Positions 33,902 to 43,310 of a stretch of DNA of 64,000 bases are shown piece by piece (the stretch's first letter is position 1; every line of letters starts with the position of its first letter). A program made the position numbers and the translations under genes. The DNA is taken from contig CABYUV010000001.1 of NCBI GenBank assembly GCA_902522115.1, positions 62,001-126,000 of the forward strand, written 5' to 3'. The stretch comes from an uncultured Pelagibacteraceae bacterium. Its GTDB lineage: Bacteria; Pseudomonadota; Alphaproteobacteria; Pelagibacterales; Pelagibacteraceae. The notes beneath the pieces were generated by a model. That model saw only the letters and a program-made list of their open reading frames with translations. It was not told where the DNA came from and did no database searches.

Positions 33902-35374
33902 TTATTTTTTAATTTTTTTTGCTCTTATTAAAGGAAAAGCTAAAGCAATTAAAGATAAAATAAAGAATGTTAAAGCTATTGGTCTTGTGAAAAACATTAA
34001 CCAATTTCCATCAAATATAACTAGAGATTGTCTTAAGGTACCTTCAACTAGCTCACCTAAAATTAGTCCAATTATAACAGGTACAACTGAGAAGCCGTAT
34101 CTTCTCATAAAGAAACCAAGCACACCAAAAAATAACATTATCCAAACATCAATGATAGATTGATTTAATGAATAGGTTCCGCAAACTGAAACTGCGAAGA
34201 TCATTGGCCATAATATTTTATTAGGTACCAACGTTATTCTAGCAAAGATTTTTGCACCAAAAAAACCAAATATAAAAAATAAAACATTAGCAATAAGCAT
34301 TGCTCCAAAAATTCCATATAGAAAATCAGGTTGTTCTCTAAACAAATCAGGTCCAGGTCTAACCCCATGTATAATTAATCCTGTTAAAATAACAGCTGTT
34401 GTTGCACTCCCAGGAATTCCAAGTGCAAGAGTTGGAACCATTGCTCCACCTGTTGCTGCATTATTTGCAGCTTCTGCACCAGCAATACCTTCGATGGAAC
34501 CTTTTCCAAATTTCTCTGGTTTTTTTGAAAATCTTTTTGCTTCTGAATATCCAATTAAAGAGGCAACCGTTCCTCCCTCTGCAGGCAACACTCCAATAAA
34601 TGAACCAATACCACTGGATCTTAAAATTGTTTTCCAGGTTTTTTTATAATCTTCTTTACTTGGAAGCTTTATTGCCTTTAAAGCTATTCTATTAAATACT
34701 TGGTTGATTAAAGTTGATTGAGTTAACATTTCACTCATTGCAAATAAACCAACTACTACTGGTATGAAACCAATCCCTTCTGTTAATTCATTAATTCCAA
34801 AAGTAAATCGATCAATTGAAGTCATAAAATCTTTACCAACTGTTGAAATTAAAATTCCAAATGCACCTGCAATTAAATTTTTAATTGGACTTCCTTCTCC
34901 TATTGATGCAAGCATAGTTAAACCAAAAATAGCTAATGCAAAATACTCTGGTTGACCAAATTCATAAGCAAGTTTAGCCAGCATAGGAGCGAAGAAGACA
35001 AGAATAATAACGCTAAAAATACCCCCAACTGTACTAGAAACAGTTGCCATTCCTAAAGCTCTTCCAGCCTCTCCCTTTTGTGCTAAAGGATACCCGTCTA
35101 GACAAGTTGCTGCAGCAGCTGGAGTTCCAGGTGTATTAATTAGAACTGCAGTTATTGCACCTCCATAAGTACCTGCGCAGTAAATTGAGGTTAACAATAC
35201 TATTGCTGATAATGGATCAAGCGTCATTGTAAAAGGTAAAATTAATGCTCCACCGGTTGTTGGTCCCAAACCAGGAAGAACACCTAATATCAAACCAAAC
35301 AAAGTTCCAAAAAATAAAACTAACAACAGCTTTGAGCTAAATAAAGGAGCCATCATTAATAATAAATTGTCCAT
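33902..35374 (-). CDS. tctA: Tripartite tricarboxylate transporter, large permease TctA
   Basis: A 490-aa membrane protein with about 12 segments and the TctA glycine/proline-rich motif GLILGVLPGLGPTTGGALIL near the N-terminus, the repeated ALGIPGSATTAVILTGL block in the second half, and GTYGGAITAVLINTPGTP. It moves carboxylates with a cation gradient, together with TctB and the binding protein TctC. It directly follows tctB. Confidence 0.95.
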   Translation of the reverse strand: MDNLLLMMAPLFSSKLLLVLFFGTLFGLILGVLPGLGPTTGGALILPFTMTLDPLSAIVLLTSIYCAGTYGGAITAVLINTPGTPAAAATCLDGYPLAQKGEAGRALGMATVSSTVGGIFSVIILVFFAPMLAKLAYEFGQPEYFALAIFGLTMLASIGEGSPIKNLIAGAFGILISTVGKDFMTSIDRFTFGINELTEGIGFIPVVVGLFAMSEMLTQSTLINQVFNRIALKAIKLPSKEDYKKTWKTILRSSGIGSFIGVLPAEGGTVASLIGYSEAKRFSKKPEKFGKGSIEGIAGAEAANNAATGGAMVPTLALGIPGSATTAVILTGLIIHGVRPGPDLFREQPDFLYGIFGAMLIANVLFFIFGFFGAKIFARITLVPNKILWPMIFAVSVCGTYSLNQSIIDVWIMLFFGVLGFFMRRYGFSVVPVIIGLILGELVEGTLRQSLVIFDGNWLMFFTRPIALTFFILSLIALAFPLIRAKKIKK

Positions 35375-35881
35375 TTAGCTATAATAAATATTGGTTAAAA
35401 TTCCAGGTGGAAATCTTAAACCCAGAATTGTTTCAAAAAAAATAAATACGATAATTGGAAAAATAATTCCAACAAGCAATAAATAAATTATTCTTTTCTC
35501 CCCCCAGTAATAGGAAACAAAAATAGATAAAGCTGAAATTCCCAAAAAGAAATCCAAAGTCTTTGAAACCACAACGAAAATTAAAAAACTTAGAAGTGTT
35601 AAAAAGAATGATTTTGGTAATTTTTTTTGAACCTTCCAAGGTTTTTTAGTTGCTAAATAATAAACCAATAAAGTCATTATTATTATTAAAACCAAAAGAG
35701 CTTTTGGAAATGCTGCTGGTTGAATTCCTCTATTTAAAATAGGAGGAACTATATCGAAAGTAAAAGTGGTTATTAATAATGCTAAAGATATTAAAATAAT
35801 TATTAAAGAAACTCTAAATTCGTCTCTAAAAAAAAAGGGCAAACTTTTGTTTGCCCTTTTTTGCTTCTGTACATTTTTCAT
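35375..35881 (-). CDS. tctB: Tripartite tricarboxylate transporter, small permease TctB
   Basis: A protein of about 168 aa with four membrane segments, the usual layout of TctB. The best start is ATG at 35881; a TTG at 35887 would add two residues. Codons about 7-18 coincide with a terminator-type hairpin (35831-35862), so the basic N-terminus KRANKSLPFFF is encoded by that stem-loop. It lies 23 bp after tctC and abuts tctA. Confidence 0.85.
   Translation of the reverse strand: MKNVQKQKRANKSLPFFFRDEFRVSLIIILISLALLITTFTFDIVPPILNRGIQPAAFPKALLVLIIIMTLLVYYLATKKPWKVQKKLPKSFFLTLLSFLIFVVVSKTLDFFLGISALSIFVSYYWGEKRIIYLLLVGIIFPIIVFIFFETILGLRFPPGILTNIYYS
35828..35862 (-). terminator. Terminator hairpin embedded in tctB
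   Basis: AAAAAAGGGCAAA (35831-35843) and TTTGCCCTTTTTT (35850-35862) pair over 13 bp around a 6-nt loop; on the minus strand a T-run continues to 35828. It begins 43 bp after the tctC stop but lies inside the tctB reading frame. It should cause partial termination after tctC unless ribosomes on tctB open the stem. Confidence 0.85.
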
Positions 35882-35904
35882 ATGCAAATGTACTTTTAAT
35901 TAGA

Positions 35905-36879
35905 TTAATTAATATAACCTAAAGCTTTAAGCTGAGCAGTCATTTCAGTAAGCATTTCTTCCATTTGCTTACCCCACTCGTCAGCACCAACTACACTACT
36001 GTCATCTAGACCAATTTCTGTTAAGAAATTTTTGTAATAGTTGTGGCCCATTGCTTTAAGCATTCCAGCTTCTAATTGTTTTACTCTGTCTGCTGGAGCA
36101 CCTTTTTTAGTTACGAAACCTCTAACAGTAGATAAAGAAACAGGAATTCCTAATTCTTTAGCTGTTGGAGAATCTCCAATTTTAGCCATTCTTTCATTTG
36201 CTAACACAACTGATACACAAAGTTTACCCTCGTTTATTTCAGTCAATGCTTCACCTAAGTTTAAAACACCTACATCGATATCACCTTTGATTAGGTTTGT
36301 TTTAATTGGTGCTACACCTTTGTAAGCAACAATAGTTGGATCTGTTAATCCACCTTTTTTAGTAAATGCAATTGCACTAACGTCATCAATACCACCAGTA
36401 TGTGTTGTTCCATATTTTAATGATTTTGATTTTTGTGCACTAATGAATTTCTTAGCATCTTTAATTTCATTATTACAGTTTACTACAAATAATTGAGGAT
36501 CATCTGTACCTCTTGCTAAAGGCTGCATATCACTTAATTTAACTTTAGTTTTTCCTAAAGCCATCGATACAGCATGACCAGTAGTCCATGTTAAAGTATG
36601 ATTTCCATCAGCTGGTAAAGACATCATATAATCCATTGATGCTGCTCCACCACCACCTTTTTTGTTTACTAATTGCATATCCTGCTTAAGAACTCTTCTA
36701 GCTCTTAATAACATCATTCTAGTAGTAACGTCTGTTCCACCACCAAAACCAGCATGAGTAATTGCTTGTATTGGATGTCCATCAGCTTTAGCTGATGTGA
36801 TCATTAATGGAAGAGCTACAACAAAAAATTCAGTTACTAAAAAAGCAGCTGCTAAAAATAGTTTAAAACTTTTTTTCAT
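35905..36879 (-). CDS. tctC: Tripartite tricarboxylate transporter, binding protein TctC
   Basis: A 324-aa periplasmic protein with a signal peptide (about 1-33, ending SAKADG) and the Bug/TctC fold: ITHAGFGGGTDVTTRMML near the N-terminus contacts the ligand carboxylate, and GGIDDVSAIAF and VRGFVTKKGAPADRVKQLE are family blocks. The ligand is a carboxylate of unknown identity. A strong AGAGGGA ribosome site sits in a leader shared with the frc-like binding-protein gene. Confidence 0.9.
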   Translation of the reverse strand: MKKSFKLFLAAAFLVTEFFVVALPLMITSAKADGHPIQAITHAGFGGGTDVTTRMMLLRARRVLKQDMQLVNKKGGGGAASMDYMMSLPADGNHTLTWTTGHAVSMALGKTKVKLSDMQPLARGTDDPQLFVVNCNNEIKDAKKFISAQKSKSLKYGTTHTGGIDDVSAIAFTKKGGLTDPTIVAYKGVAPIKTNLIKGDIDVGVLNLGEALTEINEGKLCVSVVLANERMAKIGDSPTAKELGIPVSLSTVRGFVTKKGAPADRVKQLEAGMLKAMGHNYYKNFLTEIGLDDSSVVGADEWGKQMEEMLTEMTAQLKALGYIN

Positions 36880-36948
36880 TATTTCCCTCTTAAGTTAATT
36901 TATATTTAATAAATTAAACATAATCTGATACAAGACGTAAAGAAAAAA

Positions 36949-37953
36949 ATGACTCAAAACAAATCTAAAATTGCTTTATTGCTAGGAGATCCTGCGGGGA
37001 TAGGTCCAGAGTTAATTTCAAAACTTTTGAATGATGATATTACTAAAAAAGCAAACATAGTCATCATTGGTGAAAAACAAGTATTTGAAAACGGAAATAA
37101 TATTACTGGTATTTTTCATAAATTAGATGTTGTTGAAAATTTTGATGAAATAGATTTTAATAAATCTAATCGATTTTTATTAGATATTTCAAAAGGAAAA
37201 AATCATAAATATAAATTAGCTGTACCTTCCAAAGAATCTGGTGAAAGTGTATTAGAAGCTTTATATTTAGCTTTAACACTCGCTAAAGAAAAAAAAATAG
37301 ATGCAATCAATTTTGCACCAATGAATAAAACAAGTTTAAAACTTGGAGGAAACAAGCATTCTGATGAGTTGCAGTTAATGGCTGAAAAGCTTGGAGTAGA
37401 TAGCTTTTGCTGTGAATTTAATGTCATAGATGATTTTTGGACGGCAAGAGTAACTTCCCATATTCCAATAAAAGAAGTTGCTCAACATATTACAAAAGAA
37501 AATATCATGAAGCCGATAAAACTTATAAATGAAGTTATGGAGTTGAATGGTGTAAAAAATCCTCGAATTGCTGTTCAGGCACTTAATCCACACGCTGAGT
37601 TTGGTACAGAGGAAAAAGATGAAATTATACCAGCAATTGAGGAAGCAAAAAAACTTGGTTACAATGTTGATGGTCCTTTACCGTGTGACACATCTTTTGT
37701 GGTTGCATATAAAAATAAAAATCATGATTGTATGGTTGGCATGTATCATGATGCACTTCAATCTGGGCTAAAAGCATTTGGCTTCGACAGAGGCGTAACA
37801 GTTCAAGGAGGATTAACTGTACCAGTAACTACTACAGCTCATGGTTCTGCATTTGCTATTGCAGGAAAAAATGAGGCTAATTTAGCACCAATTTTAAATT
37901 CTTTTAAAATTGCTTTGTCTATGGCTGAGAATAAAAATAAATCTATTAATTAA
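36949..37953 (+). CDS. PdxA-family 4-phosphohydroxy-L-threonine dehydrogenase-like protein
   Basis: A 334-aa NAD-dependent dehydrogenase. The three metal-binding histidines are kept: in TSHIPIKEVAQHI, ALNPHAEFG and MYHDALQSG, and the C-terminal AHGSAFAIAG block is typical. PdxA makes the 3-amino-2-oxopropyl phosphate precursor of vitamin B6; PdxA2 paralogues act in breakdown of four-carbon sugar acids. Sitting alone, divergent from tctC and next to Gfo/Idh and IolD-like genes, a catabolic role is more likely. No DUF1537 kinase, the usual PdxA2 partner, is seen here. Confidence 0.8.
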   Translation: MTQNKSKIALLLGDPAGIGPELISKLLNDDITKKANIVIIGEKQVFENGNNITGIFHKLDVVENFDEIDFNKSNRFLLDISKGKNHKYKLAVPSKESGESVLEALYLALTLAKEKKIDAINFAPMNKTSLKLGGNKHSDELQLMAEKLGVDSFCCEFNVIDDFWTARVTSHIPIKEVAQHITKENIMKPIKLINEVMELNGVKNPRIAVQALNPHAEFGTEEKDEIIPAIEEAKKLGYNVDGPLPCDTSFVVAYKNKNHDCMVGMYHDALQSGLKAFGFDRGVTVQGGLTVPVTTTAHGSAFAIAGKNEANLAPILNSFKIALSMAENKNKSIN

Positions 37954-37967
37954 AATTTAACTATTTT

Positions 37968-39125
37968 TTAATTTAATATTTTTTTAATTTCTTCAAGTGT
38001 AAAAGGTTTTGGTTTTTTACATGTGGTTTTTATTTCTTGAGGAACTCCAGTTTGTGAAGCTCTCATTGTAGAGTCTATTATATCTAATACATGCAGTGAT
38101 AACTCTCCGTTACATCGATGCTCTAAATTATTTTCAATTGCATACGCCATTTCTGATAATCCAACCCCTCGGTAATTTGCATTAGTTGGTGATTCGTTTG
38201 CTCTGGAGCTTTGACTCTTTATATTAATCTTTCCTAAAGGCATCATATCTGTTTTATGTTCTCCCCAATTACCTCCAGCTGTAACTGAGACAAAAGCAGA
38301 GCCACCAAACATGTTTGGATCTGGAACAATAATTGATCCTTTGTTTCCATAAAGCTCAATATGGTTTCTTTGATGTGCTACCACATCAAATGATAAAGTT
38401 ATTTGAATTATGCAATCATTTTCAAACTGTATAGTTGCTAAATAAGTTGTTGGAGTATCAACTTTAAATTTTTGACCTTTTTTGTGACCAATTCCAATTT
38501 CTCTTTCTTCAAAAACTTTTGTACATCTTCCTTGAACCTGTTTTGCTGGACCAATTAAATTTACTAATGCTGTTAAGTAGTATGGTCCCATATCTATAAC
38601 TGGTCCACCTTCATTTTTAGCAAACCATGGTTCTGGATTTGGATGATAAGATTGAATTCCTGGATAAGCAAAAATAGCATTACCTAACTTGATATCTCCA
38701 ATAACTCCGTTATCAATTAATTCTCGGGTTTTTTGTATTCCTCCTCCTAAAAATGTATCTGGCGCATTCCCAAGATATAAATTTTTATTTGAAGCAATCT
38801 CTATTAATTTTTTTCCATCATCAAAATCAACTGACAAAGGTTTTTCAGCATAAGAATGTTTGCCGTTTTCTAAAGCCATTTTAGAAACTTCAAAATGTGC
38901 TGCAGGTATTGTTAGATTGAGTATTATTTCAATTTCCTTATCATTCAAAATTTCCTCAACAGTTACAGCTTCAATATTGTAGTGTATTGCACATTTTTTT
39001 GCCGCATCCATATTTATATCAGCACATTTAACTATCCTAATATTATTGAAATACTCTTGTGCTCTAAAATAAGTTTCTGAAATATGCCCACAGCCAATAA
39101 GACCGACTTTAAAAATTTTATTCAT
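37968..39125 (-). CDS. Gfo/Idh/MocA family oxidoreductase
   Basis: A 385-aa NAD(P)-dependent dehydrogenase. GCGHIS near 11-16 starts the Rossmann fold, SYAEKPLSVDF near 93 carries the EKP motif, and GGPVIDMGPYYLTALVNLIG near 170 is the catalytic helix. It lies 6 bp after the IolD-like gene on the same strand, so the two probably serve the same cyclitol or sugar route. Substrate unknown. Confidence 0.85.
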   Translation of the reverse strand: MNKIFKVGLIGCGHISETYFRAQEYFNNIRIVKCADINMDAAKKCAIHYNIEAVTVEEILNDKEIEIILNLTIPAAHFEVSKMALENGKHSYAEKPLSVDFDDGKKLIEIASNKNLYLGNAPDTFLGGGIQKTRELIDNGVIGDIKLGNAIFAYPGIQSYHPNPEPWFAKNEGGPVIDMGPYYLTALVNLIGPAKQVQGRCTKVFEEREIGIGHKKGQKFKVDTPTTYLATIQFENDCIIQITLSFDVVAHQRNHIELYGNKGSIIVPDPNMFGGSAFVSVTAGGNWGEHKTDMMPLGKINIKSQSSRANESPTNANYRGVGLSEMAYAIENNLEHRCNGELSLHVLDIIDSTMRASQTGVPQEIKTTCKKPKPFTLEEIKKILN

Positions 39126-39131
39126 AAAGGT

Positions 39132-40976
39132 TTATACACCTTGTCTTTGTTTACCTTTTCCTTCTTTATAAAGTTTTAAAGCCTCTTCATTTTCTTTAGT
39201 GGTTGAAATTTCTAAAGTTGGACTATCCCAAAAAGATGAGCCTTCAACCCATTTGTAAGCATGAGTTTTAATTGAAATAACATAAGTCACATCAGATGCT
39301 TTTGCTCTTTTAAATGCAGCTTCAAGATCTGAAATTGAAGTAACGTGTTCAGATTTTGCACCCATACTTTCCGCATGTTTTGCAAAATCTACATCAACTA
39401 AGCCAGGTGCGTTAGAACTCTTTAATAAGTTGTTGTACTCTTTACCACCTTTAAATAATTGTAATCGATTAATAACTGCAAAGCCTCCGTTGTCACAAAC
39501 AATTATAATCAATTTTTTTTTTGTGATAACTGAAGAATAAATGTCGGTATTATTTAATAGATAAGATCCATCTCCTACAAAAGAAATTACTTCTTTATCT
39601 GGATTTGCCATTTTGATTCCCAAAGCTCCAGAAATTTCATAACCCATACAACTAAAACCCCATTCTGTTTCATGAGTATTTAGTTCTCTTGGTCTCCAAA
39701 CTTGAATTACCTCACCAACTAAACCTCCTGCAGCTGTAACTGCAATATCTGTTGGATCAGAATTTTTATAGATTGCACCAATTGCTTGAACATAACTTGG
39801 AACTTCTTGATTAGTTGGAGCACTCTCTTTATCTATATGCTCATTCCACGACTTAAGCTCAATTTGAGATTTTTTATTCCAATCTTCTCCTACTTTCCAG
39901 TCACCTAAAGCTTTAGAAAGTTCAGTTAACGAAACTTTTGCATCTCCAACAACTGCTTGTGCTAAATGTTTATTAGCATCATATCTTGATACATTGATAG
40001 AAACTAATTTGAAATTTTCGTTTTCAAAATTTGCCCATGATCCAGTTGTAAAATCAGCAAGTTTTGTTCCAACTGCAATAGCAAGATCAGTTTCTTTAGC
40101 TAATGTATTTGTATTTTTTCCTCCTAGACCTCCAATTTGACCTGCAAAATGAGAATGGTCTCTCTTCATTGTTGAGTAGCCCATTACAGTTTGTGTAACT
40201 GGGATGTTGTGTTTAATTGCAAACTGACTTAATTCTTCCATTGCGTCTGAATAAAATACTCCACCTCCAGATATTATTATTGGATTTTTTGAAGATTTAA
40301 TTTTAACAGCTGCTTCTTTTATTTGAAATTCATCTGGTCTTGGTCTTCGAATTGTGTGAACTTTTTCTTGAAAAAATTCTAATGGATAATCAAAAGTTTG
40401 ACCTTGGATATCTTGACTCAACGAAATACAAGCTGGGCCACAATCAGCTGGATCTAACATTGTTTGAACTGCTATTGGAAATGATTGAATTATTTGTTCG
40501 GGTCTTGTGATACGATCAAAATATCTCGTAACTGGTTTAAAAGCGTCGTTTGCAGTTGTGCTTGGGTTGTTAAATTGTTCAACTTGTTGCAATACTGGAT
40601 CTGGCATTCTATTTGCATAAGTATCACCAGGTAAAAATAAAATTGGTAATCTATTGCTCATAGCAACCGCAGCAGCTGTAATCATATTTGTTGCTCCAGG
40701 TCCAACAGATGATGTCGCTACAAAAATTTGTTGTCTTCTTTTTGCTCTTGCATAACCAATTCCTGTAAGAGCCATATTTTGCTCATGATGACCTCTATAT
40801 GTTGGAAGATCTTTTTGATTTTCCTCTAATGCTTGACCTAAGCAAGCTACGTTTCCATGTCCAAAAATTCCAAAGACACCTGGAAATAAAGGTTCTTTTT
40901 TGCCGTTAATTAATATTTTCTGAGCAATTAAATATTTAACTATTGCATGAGCACATGTAAGGGTAATTTTTTTCAT
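39132..40976 (-). CDS. iolD: ThDP-dependent trihydroxycyclohexane-1,2-dione hydrolase (IolD-like)
   Basis: A 614-aa ThDP enzyme. IolD hydrolyses the ring of 3D-trihydroxycyclohexane-1,2-dione to 5-deoxy-glucuronate in myo-inositol breakdown. Specific IolD blocks are GVFGIFGHGNVACLGQALEE, PDPVLQQVEQF, FKPVTRYFDRITRPEQ and the Mg/ThDP motif GDGSYLLNNT near 470. E65 in HHEQNM is the ThDP-activating glutamate. It lies upstream of a Gfo/Idh gene and is divergent from an aldehyde dehydrogenase. IolE and IolG are about 18-20 kb further right. Confidence 0.85.
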   Translation of the reverse strand: MKKITLTCAHAIVKYLIAQKILINGKKEPLFPGVFGIFGHGNVACLGQALEENQKDLPTYRGHHEQNMALTGIGYARAKRRQQIFVATSSVGPGATNMITAAAVAMSNRLPILFLPGDTYANRMPDPVLQQVEQFNNPSTTANDAFKPVTRYFDRITRPEQIIQSFPIAVQTMLDPADCGPACISLSQDIQGQTFDYPLEFFQEKVHTIRRPRPDEFQIKEAAVKIKSSKNPIIISGGGVFYSDAMEELSQFAIKHNIPVTQTVMGYSTMKRDHSHFAGQIGGLGGKNTNTLAKETDLAIAVGTKLADFTTGSWANFENENFKLVSINVSRYDANKHLAQAVVGDAKVSLTELSKALGDWKVGEDWNKKSQIELKSWNEHIDKESAPTNQEVPSYVQAIGAIYKNSDPTDIAVTAAGGLVGEVIQVWRPRELNTHETEWGFSCMGYEISGALGIKMANPDKEVISFVGDGSYLLNNTDIYSSVITKKKLIIIVCDNGGFAVINRLQLFKGGKEYNNLLKSSNAPGLVDVDFAKHAESMGAKSEHVTSISDLEAAFKRAKASDVTYVISIKTHAYKWVEGSSFWDSPTLEISTTKENEEALKLYKEGKGKQRQGV

Positions 40977-41068
40977 AAATATGTTTATCTTTTAATATGT
41001 ATAGTGTTTATATATAATTTTAATTATAAATTAAAAAACCTAATTAAGTAAACTTAAAAATAAATTCT

Positions 41069-42511
41069 ATGTACGAAAAATTTGGACAATTCATTGATGG
41101 TAAATGGCAGCAAGCTGAAAAAAAAGAAACTTACGATGTAATCAACCCTGCAACCGAGGAAGTGATTGGAAAAGCATCGAAAGCTTCATCTATTGAAGTA
41201 CAAAAAGCATTAAAGTCTGCAGAAAAAGGTTTGGAAGTTTGGAAAAACACCGCTCCATGGCAAAGAGCTTACGTGCTTAGAAAAATTGCAGACATGATGA
41301 GAGAAAAAAAAGATGTTATTGCAAAATGGTTAACTCTTGAAGTTGGAAAACCTTTAACAGAAGCGGTTGGAGAAGTTGGTGGTGGAGCTGATATTTTTGA
41401 GTGGAATGCTGAGGAAACAAAAAGGATTTATGGTCAAACACAACAAAGTAGATTTCCAGATACTAGGGTTCATGTTTATTATCAACCCGTAGGAGTTGTT
41501 GCAGCTTTAGTTCCTTGGAATTTTCCAATAGTCTTAGCATCAAGAAAAATTTCTACTGCTTTAGCTGCAGGATGTTCTGTAATTTGTAAACCTGACGTAA
41601 TTACTCCTGGTGCTGTGATGGAATTAGTTAACATTTGCAAAGAAGCTGGGGTACCAGATGGAGTTGTAAGTCTTTTGTCGGGTGATCCTGCTGAAATATC
41701 AAATGAATTAATGGAATCTGATATTATTAAAAAAGTTTCAGTTACTGGATCAACTAGAGTTGGTAAAATTATTTTAAAAAAAGCAGCTGATAAAGTCCAA
41801 AGAGTTACTATGGAATTAAGTGGGCACTCACCGTTTATTGTATGTGAAGATGTGGATATAAACAAAGTAGCTGATATAGCAATAACTGGTAAATTTAGAA
41901 ATAATGGACAAGTCTGTATTTCGCCGAATAGATTTTATATTCAAGAAAATAGAAAAGATGAGTTTGTTAATGCTTTCATAGAAAGAGCAAAAAAATTAAA
42001 AATTGGTAACGGTATGGACGAAGGTGTTGATTTAGGACCTTTAACTACAGCTAAGAGATTGGAGGAAATAGAAAAACTGGTTGAAACTACTAAAAAAGAG
42101 GGAGCTAAAGTATTGATGGGTGGACAGAAACCTTCTGGTTTCAATAAAGGATATTATTATGAACCAACAGTTTTTGACGATGTAAAAGATAATTTTACAA
42201 TAATGAAGGAAGAACCTTTTGGTCCGCTTGTTCCGATATTAACTTTTAAAACTTTTGATGAAGTAATTGAAAGAGCTAACGACAATGACTTAGGATTGTG
42301 TAGTTATTTATATACTAACTCTATGGATAAAGCTCATATTGGATCTGAGAAATTAGAATCTGGTTGTGTAGCAGTTAATACTGGTGTTGTTGCAATCGCA
42401 GAAGCACCATTTGGAGGAATAAAACAAACTGGTTACGGGCGAGAGGGAGGATCAAACGCAATAAAAGATTATTTAAATGTAAAATACACTCACATGGGAT
42501 TAAAAATCTAA
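41069..42511 (+). CDS. Aldehyde dehydrogenase, succinate-semialdehyde dehydrogenase-like
   Basis: A 480-aa NAD(P)-dependent enzyme. N151 in PWNFP, E249 in TMELSGHSP and the nucleophile C283 in GQVCISPNRF are all in place; the C-terminal PFGGIKQTGYGREGG block resembles succinate-semialdehyde and 2,5-dioxovalerate dehydrogenases rather than the CoA-acylating IolA. It is 4 bp before an HpcH/HpaI aldolase gene. The pair suggests aldol cleavage of a keto-deoxy acid and oxidation of the aldehyde formed or used. Confidence 0.87.
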   Translation: MYEKFGQFIDGKWQQAEKKETYDVINPATEEVIGKASKASSIEVQKALKSAEKGLEVWKNTAPWQRAYVLRKIADMMREKKDVIAKWLTLEVGKPLTEAVGEVGGGADIFEWNAEETKRIYGQTQQSRFPDTRVHVYYQPVGVVAALVPWNFPIVLASRKISTALAAGCSVICKPDVITPGAVMELVNICKEAGVPDGVVSLLSGDPAEISNELMESDIIKKVSVTGSTRVGKIILKKAADKVQRVTMELSGHSPFIVCEDVDINKVADIAITGKFRNNGQVCISPNRFYIQENRKDEFVNAFIERAKKLKIGNGMDEGVDLGPLTTAKRLEEIEKLVETTKKEGAKVLMGGQKPSGFNKGYYYEPTVFDDVKDNFTIMKEEPFGPLVPILTFKTFDEVIERANDNDLGLCSYLYTNSMDKAHIGSEKLESGCVAVNTGVVAIAEAPFGGIKQTGYGREGGSNAIKDYLNVKYTHMGLKI

Positions 42512-42515
42512 ATTA

Positions 42516-43310
42516 ATGAGAAAAAATAAGGTTAAACAAATGATGAAAGACGGCAAACCCGTCATTAATGGCTGGTGTGCAATTCCAAGTACTGCATCTG
42601 CTGAAGCTATGGCTCATCAAGGTTGGGATTCTCTAACTGTGGATATGCAACATGGTTTAGTTGATTACAGTAATGCACTACCAATGATGCAAACAATATC
42701 TACAACAGAGGTAACTCCTTTGGCAAGAGTAAATTGGAATGAACCAGGTCAAATAATGAAAATATTAGATGCTGGGTGTTATGGAATTATATGCCCAATG
42801 GTAAGCAATAAAAAAGAGGCAGAAAACTTTGTTCAAGCATGCATGTATCCACCTGATGGTTATAGAAGTTTTGGTCCTGTTAGAGGTTTAATTTACGGTG
42901 GAGCTGATTATGCAGATCACGCTAATGATGAAATACTTAAATTAGCAATGATAGAAACAAAAGAATCCCTAGAAAATCTTGATGAAATTATGTCTACACC
43001 TGGTGTCGACGGGATTTACATTGGACCAGCAGATTTAAGTTTAGCTATAGGAGAAAAACCTGGGTTTGACAGACCAGAGTCTACAAAAGCTTATTCAGAA
43101 ATTTTAAGAATTTTAGAACATGCAAAAAAAAATAATATTTTTGCAGGAATTCATAATGGTACCACAGAATATGCAACCAAGATGATTGAAAAAGGATTTA
43201 ATTTTGTAACTATAGCATCTGATTTAAGAGCCCTGAGTGCTGGTGCAAAAGCTACAGTTGATAAAATGAAAGGTTCTTTGTCAAAAAAAGACGATAACGC
43301 TACTTACTAA
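42516..43310 (+). CDS. HpcH/HpaI family class II aldolase
   Basis: A 264-aa (beta/alpha)8 aldolase acting on 2-keto-3-deoxy sugar acids to give pyruvate and an aldehyde. Family features are WDSLTVDMQHGLVDY, the metal-ligand glutamate in LAMIETKESL and the aspartate in GIYIGPADLSLAIG. It resembles the 2-dehydro-3-deoxyglucarate (GarL) and 4-hydroxy-2-oxoheptanedioate branch. It is coupled to the ALDH gene. The aldolase IolJ is absent from the window, so this enzyme could replace it. Confidence 0.88.
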   Translation: MRKNKVKQMMKDGKPVINGWCAIPSTASAEAMAHQGWDSLTVDMQHGLVDYSNALPMMQTISTTEVTPLARVNWNEPGQIMKILDAGCYGIICPMVSNKKEAENFVQACMYPPDGYRSFGPVRGLIYGGADYADHANDEILKLAMIETKESLENLDEIMSTPGVDGIYIGPADLSLAIGEKPGFDRPESTKAYSEILRILEHAKKNNIFAGIHNGTTEYATKMIEKGFNFVTIASDLRALSAGAKATVDKMKGSLSKKDDNATY

